Made by a program: the position numbers and the translations under genes. The notes under the pieces were generated by a model that had not been told where the DNA came from, made no database searches, and was given only the letters and a program-made list of their open reading frames with translations. A DNA stretch of 64,000 nucleotides from Microbacterium sp. SA39 (GTDB lineage Bacteria > Actinomycetota > Actinomycetes > Actinomycetales > Microbacteriaceae). The stretch covers positions 1 to 64,000 of the forward strand of contig NZ_JXRU01000026.1 of assembly GCF_000967865.1 (NCBI RefSeq), in the 5' to 3' direction. Shown here piece after piece: positions 33,796-42,372 of the stretch. The stretch's first letter is position 1; each line of letters begins with the position of its first letter.

Positions 33796-35423
33796 TTCTT
33801 GTTCTCCTTGCGGGTCTTCTTCGATGAGGGAGTGCGCACGGTCGACGTGAGCAGATCGCGATCGGCGGCGAGCTCGCCGTGCGCCTTCTCGATCTGCGCG
33901 ACGCTCTCGTCGTGCAGGATCGAATCGGCCAGCGACGCCCGCTCGGCACGCGGGCGGCGTGCGGCACGGATGGCGGGCATCACGATCGAGAGCACGGCGA
34001 GCGCGAGCAGCACGATCGCGATCGGGCTGACCACCTCGAAGAACGGACGCGTCGGCAGGATCGCCAGCGTGCGGGCGAGGTTCTCCTCGGCGAGTGGGCC
34101 GAGGAGAAGGCCGAGGACCACCGGACCGGCCGGCACCTGCATGCGCTTGAGCATCACACCGACCACGCCGAACACGAGCATCGTGACGACGGTGGAGAGG
34201 CTGTTCGAGGTGGCGTAGGTGCCGATGATGCAGAAGATCAGGATGCCGCTCCACAGGTACGGCTGCGGAACGTCGAGCAGCTTCACCATGCCCTTCATGC
34301 GCACGAGGCTCAGCGCGAGGGACAGCAGCGTGGCGATCAGCATGATGCCCACGATCGAGACGACGAGGTCAGGCCGGTTCGTGAACAGCGTCGGGCCGGG
34401 CGTGATGCCCCAGATGATCATCGAGCCGATCATGACCGCCATCACCGAGTCGCCCGGGATGCCGAGCGCCATGGTGGTCGTGAGCGACCCGCCGAGCGTG
34501 GCGCTGGAGGCGGTGTCGGATGCCGCGACGCCCTCGATCGAGCCCTTGCCGAACATCTCGGGGTGCTTCGAGGCCTTGCGTGCGCGCTCCCATCCGATGA
34601 GACCGGCGATGTCGCCGCCGGCCGCCGGGATGAGTCCGACCCCGAGGCCGACCGCCCCGCCGACTGCGGTCGCCCGCCCGCTCTCCTTGAGCTCCGAGCG
34701 GTTCGGCCACCAGCGGCCGAGGCTCGAGATGGGGCGCACGTTCGACTTGCGGTAGGTGAGCAGCTGGTCGAACAGCTCGGCGATGCCGAACAGTCCGATG
34801 ATCACGGCGATGAAGTTGACGCCTTCGACGAGTTCCAGCACCCCGAAGGTGTAGCGCTGGTCGGCGGTCGCGGCATACGTGCCCACGGTGCCGAGGGCGA
34901 GACCGAAGAGCCCAGCCAGGATGCCCTTGAGCATCGACTTCGACGAGATGCCGATCATGATCGAGATGCCGAAGACGACGAGGGCGAACAGCTCGGGCGA
35001 TTTGAAGTAGTCACGGGCGAAGCTGGCGATCGGCACGGCGGCGACCGCGAACAGCACGAGCGACGCGAGGATGCCGACGGCCGAGACGAGCGCGGAGATC
35101 GTGAGCGCGAGCCCGGCTCGCCCCTGCTTCGCCATCGGGTATCCGTCGAGGGTGGTGGCGATGGATGCCGGTGTGCCCGGAGTGTTGATGAGGATCGAGG
35201 GGACCCGGTCGCCGAAGTTCGCGGCGACGTAGATGGTGAGGAGCACCGCGAGACCCTGCACGGGCTCGAGGGTCAACGTGAAGCCGGCTGCGAGCGCGAC
35301 CGCCATGGTCGCGGTGATGCCGGGGAAGGCTCCGACCATGAAGCCGAGCACGAGGCCGACGAGCATGTAGAGCAGGATCGAGATGTCGAGGAGCGAGTTC
35401 AGCCCCTCCATGAGCGCGTTCAC
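33792..35423 (-). CDS. tctA: Tripartite tricarboxylate transporter large permease TctA
   Basis: A 543-residue protein with about twelve membrane segments and the TctA signatures: GLVLGFMVGAFPGITATMAVALAAGFT near the start, NTPGTPASIATTLDGYPMAKQGRAGLAL, and the second half IPAAGGDIAGLIGWERARKASKHPEMFGKGSIEGVAASDTASSA. A hydrophilic tail of about 50 residues ends in KKTRKENKK, longer than usual. It forms the channel for a carboxylate delivered by TctC. The GTG at 35423 overlaps the tctB stop. Confidence 0.92.
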   Translation of the reverse strand: MNALMEGLNSLLDISILLYMLVGLVLGFMVGAFPGITATMAVALAAGFTLTLEPVQGLAVLLTIYVAANFGDRVPSILINTPGTPASIATTLDGYPMAKQGRAGLALTISALVSAVGILASLVLFAVAAVPIASFARDYFKSPELFALVVFGISIMIGISSKSMLKGILAGLFGLALGTVGTYAATADQRYTFGVLELVEGVNFIAVIIGLFGIAELFDQLLTYRKSNVRPISSLGRWWPNRSELKESGRATAVGGAVGLGVGLIPAAGGDIAGLIGWERARKASKHPEMFGKGSIEGVAASDTASSATLGGSLTTTMALGIPGDSVMAVMIGSMIIWGITPGPTLFTNRPDLVVSIVGIMLIATLLSLALSLVRMKGMVKLLDVPQPYLWSGILIFCIIGTYATSNSLSTVVTMLVFGVVGVMLKRMQVPAGPVVLGLLLGPLAEENLARTLAILPTRPFFEVVSPIAIVLLALAVLSIVMPAIRAARRPRAERASLADSILHDESVAQIEKAHGELAADRDLLTSTVRTPSSKKTRKENKK

Positions 35424-35947
35424 AGGGGAATCCTCAAGAGAATCCCGAACACGACGTAGACGAACGCCGTGACGAGGACGGAGTAGATGATGAGGCTCAG
35501 CCAACGACGGTGGCCGTAGACGAGCATGAGGGCGGCCATCAGCAGCGCGGCGGCGACCGGGAAGATCTCGATCCGGTAGCCGAAGAGGATGACGGAGCCC
35601 AGCGACCACACGGCGATGAAGACACCGGTGATCACGAGAGTGAGGACGACGCGGAGGTAGCCGCCGGGCTGGATGCGATCCAGGTCTTCCCGGGTCGGCG
35701 CGGGCCGGGTGAGCGCCATGGCGAGGACGGCGATGGCGACGACGACGCCGGTGACGGCGATCACCATCGGCCAGAAGCGAGCGTCGATCTGTCCCGGGAG
35801 GGCTTCGCGGCGCAACGGGATCTGCGTGGTGAGGAAGAGATAGCCCGCCATGAAGGCGAGGGCGACGATGCCGAAGACGATCTCGAGCGGCCGGGAGGCG
35901 GCAGCGGCCTGGTGTTCGTCCTGCACGGCGATGTCGGAGGTCGACAT
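35420..35947 (-). CDS. tctB: Tripartite tricarboxylate transporter small subunit TctB
   Basis: A 175-residue protein with four membrane segments (EIVFGIVALAFMAGYLFL, FWPMVIAVTGVVVAIAVLAMAL, VVLTLVITGVFIAVWSLGSVIL, a fourth near the C-terminus), the normal size and pattern of TctB. It lies between tctC (96 bases away) and tctA (overlap), and starts after AGGAAGGAG. It is needed for TctA function in the family. Confidence 0.85.
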   Translation of the reverse strand: MSTSDIAVQDEHQAAAASRPLEIVFGIVALAFMAGYLFLTTQIPLRREALPGQIDARFWPMVIAVTGVVVAIAVLAMALTRPAPTREDLDRIQPGGYLRVVLTLVITGVFIAVWSLGSVILFGYRIEIFPVAAALLMAALMLVYGHRRWLSLIIYSVLVTAFVYVVFGILLRIPL

Positions 35948-36043
35948 GGTGCTCCTTCCTCAAGTGGAGAAGTGCGGATGCGGGATGGTGCGCTGCGGGG
36001 CCGGTGATGAGCCCGGCCCCGCAGCCTTCTCGATCGGGTCCTG

Positions 36044-37033
36044 TCAGCCCAGGAGGTCTTTGAACAGGGCGAACTGCTCGTCGACGAAGGTGGTCCACTC
36101 AGCCGAGTCGCGGTAGACGACGAGGTTTCCGGCATCCTTCTGGAACTGCTGGTAGGTGTCCGACTCGACGGCTTCCTTCACGGCGGCCTCGAGCTTCTCC
36201 TTCACGTCGTCCGGCAGGCCCTGGGGCGCGTAGATCCCGCCCCACCCGCCGAATTCGACGGCGTCGCCGGTGGCCTCTTCGACCGTCGGGACGTCGTCGG
36301 CGTCGGGATGACGCTCGTCGTTCATGACGGCGAGGATGCGCACGGCCTCGCCCTGCGCGAGTGCCTCTCCGAGTCCGGAGACGGCGGCGACGGTCTCACC
36401 GGATGCCGCGGCGGCCACGGCGGTAGCGCCACCGTCGTACGGAACGGGAGTGAACTCGGCGTCGGTCGCTTCGCCGAGGCCGAGGGTCGCAGCCTCCCAG
36501 ATGGATCCGGCGCCGGAGTTGGCGACGGTGACCGCGCCGGACCCCGCCTGATCGATGAGGTCTTCCAGCGAGTCGATGCCGCTGTTCGCGCCGACGGTGA
36601 TGACGCCGGGGGCGAGCATGATCTGGCCGAGCAGGTCGAAGTCCTCCGGGAGGACGTTCGCGCTCTGCGTGGTGTTCAGCATCGCGATCTCGACGGGAGC
36701 GAAGCCGATGACGTAGCCGTCGGGCTCCTGAGCGCCGACGTACTCCATGGCGAGAGCGCCGGCGGCGCCCGGCATGTTCTCCGCGATGACGCTGACGCCG
36801 AGGATCTTCTCCAGCTCGCCGGCGAGGGCGCGTGACGAGAGGTCGGATCCTCCGCCGGGGTTCGCCTGGATGATCAGACGGATGTCCTTTTCGGGGAACG
36901 TCGTCTCGGCGGCCGTCTCGCCACCGGACTCGGGGGCGGTCTCTTCGACTTTGGTGCAGGCCGACAGGACGAGGGCCGTGGCTGCCAGGGCGGCGATGGC
37001 TGCGGCCGCCCGGGTGATGCGCGTGCGGGGCAT
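36044..37033 (-). CDS. tctC: Tripartite tricarboxylate transporter binding lipoprotein TctC
   Basis: A 329-residue Bug/TctC-family binding protein. The lipoprotein signal ends at LVLSAC (Cys26), followed by FPEKDIRLIIQANPGGGSDLSSRALAGEL and IAENMPGAAGALAMEYV, the ligand-loop pattern of the family, and GGIYAPQGLPDDVKEKLEAAV. It would catch a carboxylate outside the cell. ATG 37033 was selected because the signal peptide starts there; the open frame continues upstream through a perfect 24-bp palindrome, which argues against an earlier start. Confidence 0.9.
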   Translation of the reverse strand: MPRTRITRAAAAIAALAATALVLSACTKVEETAPESGGETAAETTFPEKDIRLIIQANPGGGSDLSSRALAGELEKILGVSVIAENMPGAAGALAMEYVGAQEPDGYVIGFAPVEIAMLNTTQSANVLPEDFDLLGQIMLAPGVITVGANSGIDSLEDLIDQAGSGAVTVANSGAGSIWEAATLGLGEATDAEFTPVPYDGGATAVAAAASGETVAAVSGLGEALAQGEAVRILAVMNDERHPDADDVPTVEEATGDAVEFGGWGGIYAPQGLPDDVKEKLEAAVKEAVESDTYQQFQKDAGNLVVYRDSAEWTTFVDEQFALFKDLLG

Positions 37034-37084
37034 CTTTGCTCCTCTACATGGGTCGACCTTGTTGTCGACGTCGCGAGCGTAACA

Positions 37085-37108
37085 GTGTTGACTGTTAACA
37101 GTCAACAC
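37085..37108. promoter_or_regulatory. Perfect 24-bp palindrome before tctCBA
   Basis: The 24 bases are a perfect palindrome with centre CTGTTAACAG and arms GTGTTGA/TCAACAC. The central part fits FadR-type GntR operators. It lies about 52 bases upstream of tctC and before a divergent regulator gene. The same CTGTTAACAGT core precedes the GntR gene at 42373-43032, making that protein the candidate repressor. Confidence 0.65.
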
Positions 37109-37180
37109 TTTCGATGGTGTCGCGCCCTCTCCGCCCCCGGCCATCTTCTAGGATGAGACCGAACCGTGGAGGGACGGGAC

Positions 37181-38341
37181 ATGTTCGACGAGCGAAGAAG
37201 ACAGCAGGCGCTCGAGGAACTGGGGATCCTCGACACACCGCGCGATGAGCGCGTTGATCGAGTAGCACGATTGGCCAAGGAGATGTTCGGCGTCCCCATG
37301 GTCAGCGTCTCGCTGCTCGACCGCGACCGGCAGTGGCGCAAGTCCGAGATCGGACTCGGAGGGTCGGAAGCACCGCGACAGGACTCGTTCTGCGACTACA
37401 CCGTTCGTCAGGACCGGACCGTCATCATCGAGGACGCGCTGGACACCGACATCTTCGCCGACAACCCGTTCGTCATCGGCGATCCGCATCTGCGCTTCTA
37501 CGCCGGCCATCCGCTGCACGCCCCCGGCGGCGAGCCGATCGGCACGCTCTGCGTGCTCGACACCGTGCCGCACACCCTCGACGAGGCGCAACGCGGCCTG
37601 CTCCGCGACCTCGCATTCTGGGTGCAGTCCGAACTCGCGAACGACGCCGAGCTCGACCACGCCGCCGTCATCCAGCGAGCCCTGCGGCCGCAGACCCATC
37701 CGGTCCTGCCCGGCTACACGATCGCCGGCGGAGCGGTCTCGCGCGGTCGGCTGGCCGGCGACTTCTACGACCTCACGCTGCACAAGGGCGCGCTGCGCAT
37801 CACCCTCGCCGACGCCATGGGCAAGGGCACCGGCCCCGCGCTGGTCGCCGCGACGGTGCGCGCCTCCCTTCGCACCGCGCCGGATCGCACGATCACCGAG
37901 GCGATCGCGGACGCCGATCGAATTCTCGAGGAAGATCTCGCCGACACCTCGATGTTCGTGACCGCCGTACACGCCGAGCTGCAGCCGGAGACCGGAGACC
38001 TGCAGGTGATCGATGCGGGCCACAGCCTCGCGTTCATCCTCCGCGCCGACGGATCGTGGGAGCACCTGCGTTCGACCAGCCTGCCGCTCGGCATGGGCAT
38101 GGGACTCGAGCCCCCCGAGGAGAGGGAGCCGCGGGCGACGCGCCTCGAACCCGGCGACGCCTTCGTCTGCTGCAGCGATGGCCTGCTCGATGTGCTCGAC
38201 GCCGACGATCCCTATGCGCACGTCTACCGCGTGCTGACGACACTGGGCCCCGACGGCGCGATTCGAGAAGCACTGCGCCTCGCGTCCGACGACCGTGCGA
38301 CGGATGACATCACGGTGGTCGTGGTGAGGCGCGAGCCGTGA
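37181..38341 (+). CDS. GAF-domain SpoIIE-type PP2C phosphatase
   Basis: A 386-residue protein with an N-terminal GAF sensor (residues about 20-160: ALEELGILDTPRDERVDRVARLAKEMFGVPMVSVSLLDRDRQW, SFCDYTVRQD, GTLCVLDT) and a C-terminal SpoIIE/RsbU phosphatase (RLAGDFYDL, LADAMGKGTGPALVA, VIDAGHSLAFIL, CCSDGLLDVLD, DDITVVVV), with the metal-binding aspartates present. It would dephosphorylate a STAS antagonist, here probably the one encoded two genes on. GGAGGGA precedes ATG 37181; a GTG at 37166 is less likely. The stop overlaps the glycosyltransferase start. Confidence 0.88.
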   Translation: MFDERRRQQALEELGILDTPRDERVDRVARLAKEMFGVPMVSVSLLDRDRQWRKSEIGLGGSEAPRQDSFCDYTVRQDRTVIIEDALDTDIFADNPFVIGDPHLRFYAGHPLHAPGGEPIGTLCVLDTVPHTLDEAQRGLLRDLAFWVQSELANDAELDHAAVIQRALRPQTHPVLPGYTIAGGAVSRGRLAGDFYDLTLHKGALRITLADAMGKGTGPALVAATVRASLRTAPDRTITEAIADADRILEEDLADTSMFVTAVHAELQPETGDLQVIDAGHSLAFILRADGSWEHLRSTSLPLGMGMGLEPPEEREPRATRLEPGDAFVCCSDGLLDVLDADDPYAHVYRVLTTLGPDGAIREALRLASDDRATDDITVVVVRREP

Positions 38342-40299
38342 CCGCACGCTTCGCCACGATCCGCGTCCTCGCCCTCCTCTCGGTGCTGCTCGGCGTGAAC
38401 TACGTCACCTGGCGTTGGCTCGAATCGGTCAACTGGTCGGCCTGGTGGATCGCGGTGCCGCTCGTGATCGCCGAGACCTACAGCCTGATCGACACCTTCC
38501 TGTTCTGTCTCACCATGTGGAAGGCGCGCACGCGTCCCGCACCCGTCTCCCCTCCGCAGGGAACCGTCGACGTCTTCATCACGACGTACAACGAGCCGAT
38601 CGACCTGGTGATGACGACCGCGCGGGCGGCCGCCCGGATCGCCTACCCGCACACGACCTGGGTGCTCGACGACGGAGCGCGACCCGAGCTCGAGGCGGCG
38701 GCTCGGGAGGCGGGCATCGGCTACCTCACGCGCTCCGACGACTGGACCGGGAAGCCGCGCCATGCGAAGGCCGGCAACCTCAACAGCGCGCTGTTCGAGA
38801 CCGACGGCGAATTCCTGCTCATCCTCGACGCCGACCAGATCCCGGATCCGCTGATCCTGCACCGCACGCTCGGCTACTTCGCCGACGATCCGAAGGTCTC
38901 CGTGGTGCAGACGCCGCAGTGGTTCGTCAACGTCGATGACGCTGATCCCCTCGGCAGCCAGGCGCCGCTGTTCTACGGCCCGATCCAGCAGGGGAAGGAC
39001 GGCTGGAACGCCGCGTTCTTCTGCGGCTCGAACGCCGTGCTCCGCCGCGAAGCGCTCATGCAGCTCGGCATCATCGGCTACGTCCGCGAGGTCACCGACT
39101 CGGCCACACGAGCTCTGCGCACCTCGGAGCAGATGATCGAGAAGGAGATGCGCGCGGCAGCCGATCCCCGACTGCGGCGCGAGCTCTCCGCCCTGCATGT
39201 CGCGATCCGCCGTGGCAGCCGCGATCTCGCGGCCGGTGCGCCGGTGTCCGACGTCGCCGCGAGCGTCCGCTCCGCGGTCGACAACGCCTCGCGCATCCTG
39301 ATCGCGGAAGACCTCGAGGGGATCAGAGCCGACCTGGAGGAGCTCGGCGCTCTGCCCATCGCGCACGATGCGCAGCTCGACGCCGTGGTGGTCGATGAAG
39401 CCGGGCTCGATGCCCTCGCGGCATCCGACCTCTCCCCCATCACCGCCCTCGACGCGGTGCGCGCGCTGCTGGACGCCCTGCGCCTCGACCGGGGCGGCGA
39501 GGCGCAGCCGATCCTGCCGCTCGCGACGATCTCGGTCACCGAGGACATGGCGACCGCGATGCAGCTGCACTCGCTCGGCTGGCGCAGCGTCTACCACCAC
39601 GAGATCCTGGCGAAGGGCCTGGCGCCGGAAGACCTCCGGACCATGCTCACCCAGCGGCTGCGATGGGCGCAGGGGACGCTGCAGGTGATGCTCCGCGACA
39701 ATCCGCTGGCGAAGCGCGGGCTCTCGGCGGGCCAGCGTCTGATGTACTTCGCGACGATGTGGAGCTACCTCTCCGGCTTCGCGGCCGTCGTGTATCTGAC
39801 GGCGCCGGTCGTCTATCTCGTGTTCGGGGTGCTGCCGGTGACCGCGTGGTCGGTGGACTTCTTCGTGCGCTTCCTGCCGTACTTCCTGGTGAACCAGCTG
39901 CTGTTCCTCTTCGTGGCGAGGGGCGTCAAGACCTGGCGTGGGCAGCAGTACTCCCTTGCCCTCTTCCCCGTGTGGATCCGCGCGTGCTGGACCGCTTTCG
40001 CGAACGTCGTCTTCGGCCGCCCGCTGTCGTTCGCCGTGACCCGCAAGGACGGACGCGATCCGCGGGGTGTTCCGTGGGGCGAGATCTGGCCGCAGTTGAC
40101 GGCCATGGCCGTGCTCTCGGTCGCCCTCGTGATCGGAGTGGTGCGCGTGTTCCTCGGCACCGCCGACGGCACCGGCACACTCGTCAACACGGCGTGGGTC
40201 CTCTACGACCTCGTCGTCCTCAGCGTCATCGTCCAGGCCGCGCGATATCGTGGCCCGGTCCGCACCCTCGAGAAGGAAACCCATGGAATTGCGCACTGA
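38338..40299 (+). CDS. Cellulose-synthase-like family 2 glycosyltransferase with a large insertion
   Basis: A 653-residue processive GT2. Two N-terminal membrane helices come first, then the catalytic domain with DDG (111-113), DAD (164-166), the TED general base (401-403) and QRLRW (439-443), then about five C-terminal helices. It would extrude a beta-glycan through its own membrane channel. The DAD-to-TED distance is 237 residues, against about 95 in bacterial BcsA; the extra ~140 residues (about 250-395) form an Ala/Leu/Glu-rich helical insertion just before TED. There is no C-terminal PilZ domain for c-di-GMP. The GTG start overlaps the phosphatase stop. Polymer unknown. Confidence 0.85.
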   Translation: MTARFATIRVLALLSVLLGVNYVTWRWLESVNWSAWWIAVPLVIAETYSLIDTFLFCLTMWKARTRPAPVSPPQGTVDVFITTYNEPIDLVMTTARAAARIAYPHTTWVLDDGARPELEAAAREAGIGYLTRSDDWTGKPRHAKAGNLNSALFETDGEFLLILDADQIPDPLILHRTLGYFADDPKVSVVQTPQWFVNVDDADPLGSQAPLFYGPIQQGKDGWNAAFFCGSNAVLRREALMQLGIIGYVREVTDSATRALRTSEQMIEKEMRAAADPRLRRELSALHVAIRRGSRDLAAGAPVSDVAASVRSAVDNASRILIAEDLEGIRADLEELGALPIAHDAQLDAVVVDEAGLDALAASDLSPITALDAVRALLDALRLDRGGEAQPILPLATISVTEDMATAMQLHSLGWRSVYHHEILAKGLAPEDLRTMLTQRLRWAQGTLQVMLRDNPLAKRGLSAGQRLMYFATMWSYLSGFAAVVYLTAPVVYLVFGVLPVTAWSVDFFVRFLPYFLVNQLLFLFVARGVKTWRGQQYSLALFPVWIRACWTAFANVVFGRPLSFAVTRKDGRDPRGVPWGEIWPQLTAMAVLSVALVIGVVRVFLGTADGTGTLVNTAWVLYDLVVLSVIVQAARYRGPVRTLEKETHGIAH

Positions 40300-40615
40300 C
40301 AACCGCGACGGCTATGCCGTGATCGCCCTCGGCGGGCGGCTGACCGCGACCGGCGCGCCCCTGCTGCGCAACGCGGTGGGGGATCTGGTCACCGCCGGCG
40401 AGTCGCACATCGTCATCGACATGACCGAGCTGCAGTTCGTCGACTCGTCCGGCCTCGGCGCCCTCGTCGGCGGCCTGAAGAGCGCGCGCGTCGCGGGAGG
40501 AGACCTGCGCATCGCCGCTGTCCCGGATGCCGTGCGCACGGTGCTCCACCTCACGAACCTCGACCGCGTCCTCCGCGACTACCCCACGCCGGAATCGGCG
40601 TTCGATGGCGACTGA
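40283..40615 (+). CDS. STAS-domain anti-sigma factor antagonist
   Basis: A 110-residue single STAS domain (VIALGGRLTATGAPLLRNAVGDLV, HIVIDMTELQFVDSSGLGALVGG). The serine pair in VDSSGLG holds the expected phosphorylation site. Unphosphorylated antagonists bind an anti-sigma kinase; the SpoIIE-type phosphatase upstream would activate it and the ATPase downstream would phosphorylate it. ATG 40283 follows GAAGGAAAC and overlaps the glycosyltransferase by 17 bases. Confidence 0.9.
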   Translation: MELRTDNRDGYAVIALGGRLTATGAPLLRNAVGDLVTAGESHIVIDMTELQFVDSSGLGALVGGLKSARVAGGDLRIAAVPDAVRTVLHLTNLDRVLRDYPTPESAFDGD

Positions 40616-41030
40616 CGAGTTCGACATCCAGCTCGACGGGCCGGCGCGGCTCGCCCTGGTGGACAGCGTGCTCGATGCGCTCGACGCCGCGTGGGCGGAT
40701 GCTCCGGACGTGCCGGATGAGGACCGCACGCTCTTCACCCTCGCGGTGAGCGAGGTCGCGACCAACATGGTGCAGCACAGCGACGGGCCCACCCAGGTGA
40801 CGGTGCGAATCGGCATCCGTCTGGCATCCGACGCCCTGACCGCGACGCTCGTCGACACCGCGCCGCCGGCGTCGATCGACTGGCACGGGGTCGCGATGCC
40901 GGATGAGAACAGCGAGAGCGGACGAGGCCTCGCCCTTGCCCGGTCGGTGCTGGACGAGTTCACGCACACGTACGACGAGAACGGCAACACCTGGTGGCTC
41001 TGCCGTCGGCTAGCACAAAGCGCGGACTGA
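40605..41030 (+). CDS. RsbW-type anti-sigma/serine kinase ATPase
   Basis: A 141-residue GHKL ATPase domain with the N box (LFTLAVSEVATNMVQHSDG) and a G box (SESGRGLALARSVLDEF). It matches the HATPase_c_2 anti-sigma group. It overlaps the STAS gene by 11 bases, giving a complete partner-switching set (phosphatase, antagonist, kinase). No sigma factor gene is adjacent, so the output could be a distant sigma factor or, given the operon, the glycosyltransferase itself. Confidence 0.85.
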   Translation: MATDEFDIQLDGPARLALVDSVLDALDAAWADAPDVPDEDRTLFTLAVSEVATNMVQHSDGPTQVTVRIGIRLASDALTATLVDTAPPASIDWHGVAMPDENSESGRGLALARSVLDEFTHTYDENGNTWWLCRRLAQSAD

Positions 41031-41075
41031 CGCCTCCCCCTGTCCGGAACGTCGCCGAGGCGCGACCGTGGAAGC

Positions 41076-42368
41076 ATGCCCGTTCTCGATGACTCCCCGT
41101 CCCTCCTGGTCCGCGGCTACGGCTTCGGCGAGCACCTCTGGCGCCGAGCCCGTGCCGGGGCTCGCGCTGTCCCGATGCGCCTGCTCGGTCGCGACGCGCT
41201 GTTCGTGCGCGGCGCCGAAGGGGTCTCCCTGTTCTACGACGAGACCCGCATCCGTCGGCATGGCGCGATGCCCGCGTTCGTGCAGGAGACACTGTTCGGC
41301 CACGACTCGGTACACAGCCTCGACGGCGACGAGCATCGGCATCGCAAGGCGACCTTCGTCGACGTGGCCTATGACGACGCGCAGGTCGAACGGCTCACTC
41401 CGTACCTCGAGCACGAGTGGCAGGTCGAGAGAGACGCCTGGGTCGATGGCACCAGCGACCGCAGCGCGTACGACGCCGCGGTGGGAGCGCTCGGCCGCGC
41501 GGTGATGCGGTGGTCGGGTGTTCCCGGCACGCCCGCCGCGAAGACGCGATGGGCGGCGCGCCTGGCGCAGGTCGTCGACGGGTTCGGCGTGCCGTACTCG
41601 CCGGAGTTCCTGATGGCGGTCCTGAACCGCGGCTGGTCGGACCGGCACGCGGAGCGGCTGATCGAAGCCGTGCGGGCGGCCGAGCTCGAAGCCGACGAGG
41701 GCACCGCCCTGTACGAGTGGGCGTGGCATCGCGATGAGAAGGGCGTGCTGCTCACCCCGCGCCGTGCGGGCATCGAGCTGCAGAACGTGCTGCGGCCGAT
41801 GATCGCCGTCGCCCGGTTCGTCGCCTTCGCGGCGAAGCAGCTGCACGACCACCCGGAGTGGAGGGCGCGGATCGCGGCCGAGTCCGCCGAGCGGAACGCT
41901 CTCGTCGGCGGTCCGCTCGCGATCGCGTTCGCGCAGGAGATCCGTCGGACCGCGCCGTTCGTGCCGATGCTGCCCGGCTGGGCGATCACCGATGTCGAGC
42001 TCGACGGCGAGCGTGTACCAGCCGGAGGGCGGGTTGTGCTCGACATCCTCGGCACCGACACCGACGCGCGGTCGTGGAGGTTCCCCGAGAAGTTCGATCC
42101 CGAACGATTCGTCGGTCTCGATGACTACGAAGCGCTGCGGGTGTTCATCCCGCACGGAGGCGGCGACGTGGCCACCGGCCATCGCTGCCCGGGCGAGAAG
42201 CTGGCCATCGCGGGGCTCGCCGGCGCGGTCGCCGCGCTGAGCGATCCGCGGGTGACGATCCTCGACGAGGGACTCGAGGTCAATCGCCGTCGGCTCCCGA
42301 CGAAGCCGCGCTCCGGCGGACGGGTGCGAGCCGAGGGTGCAAGCACCTCGCGGTGCCCGTTCCACTGA
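41076..42368 (+). CDS. CYP152-type cytochrome P450 fatty acid peroxygenase
   Basis: A 430-residue P450 of the peroxygenase class. The I-helix shows Arg240-Pro241 (LQNVLRPMIAVARF), where ordinary P450s have an acid-alcohol pair; this Arg binds the fatty acid carboxylate in CYP152 enzymes. The heme ligand is Cys371 in HGGGDVATGHRCPGE. The length and positions are close to CYP152A1. It would use hydrogen peroxide to hydroxylate or decarboxylate fatty acids without a redox partner, and indeed no ferredoxin or reductase gene is near. Transcribed alone, after the partner-switching operon. Confidence 0.9.
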   Translation: MPVLDDSPSLLVRGYGFGEHLWRRARAGARAVPMRLLGRDALFVRGAEGVSLFYDETRIRRHGAMPAFVQETLFGHDSVHSLDGDEHRHRKATFVDVAYDDAQVERLTPYLEHEWQVERDAWVDGTSDRSAYDAAVGALGRAVMRWSGVPGTPAAKTRWAARLAQVVDGFGVPYSPEFLMAVLNRGWSDRHAERLIEAVRAAELEADEGTALYEWAWHRDEKGVLLTPRRAGIELQNVLRPMIAVARFVAFAAKQLHDHPEWRARIAAESAERNALVGGPLAIAFAQEIRRTAPFVPMLPGWAITDVELDGERVPAGGRVVLDILGTDTDARSWRFPEKFDPERFVGLDDYEALRVFIPHGGGDVATGHRCPGEKLAIAGLAGAVAALSDPRVTILDEGLEVNRRRLPTKPRSGGRVRAEGASTSRCPFH

Positions 42369-42372
42369 GAGA

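Noticed and set aside
33879..35459. A 526-codon plus-strand open frame opposite tctA
   Set aside because: Its His/Asp/Gly-rich composition is typical of an antisense shadow in high-GC DNA; tctA matches its family over its full length.
38224..40302. A 692-codon minus-strand open frame opposite the glycosyltransferase
   Set aside because: Shadow frame with no recognisable domain; the plus strand has DDG, DAD, TED and QRLRW in order.
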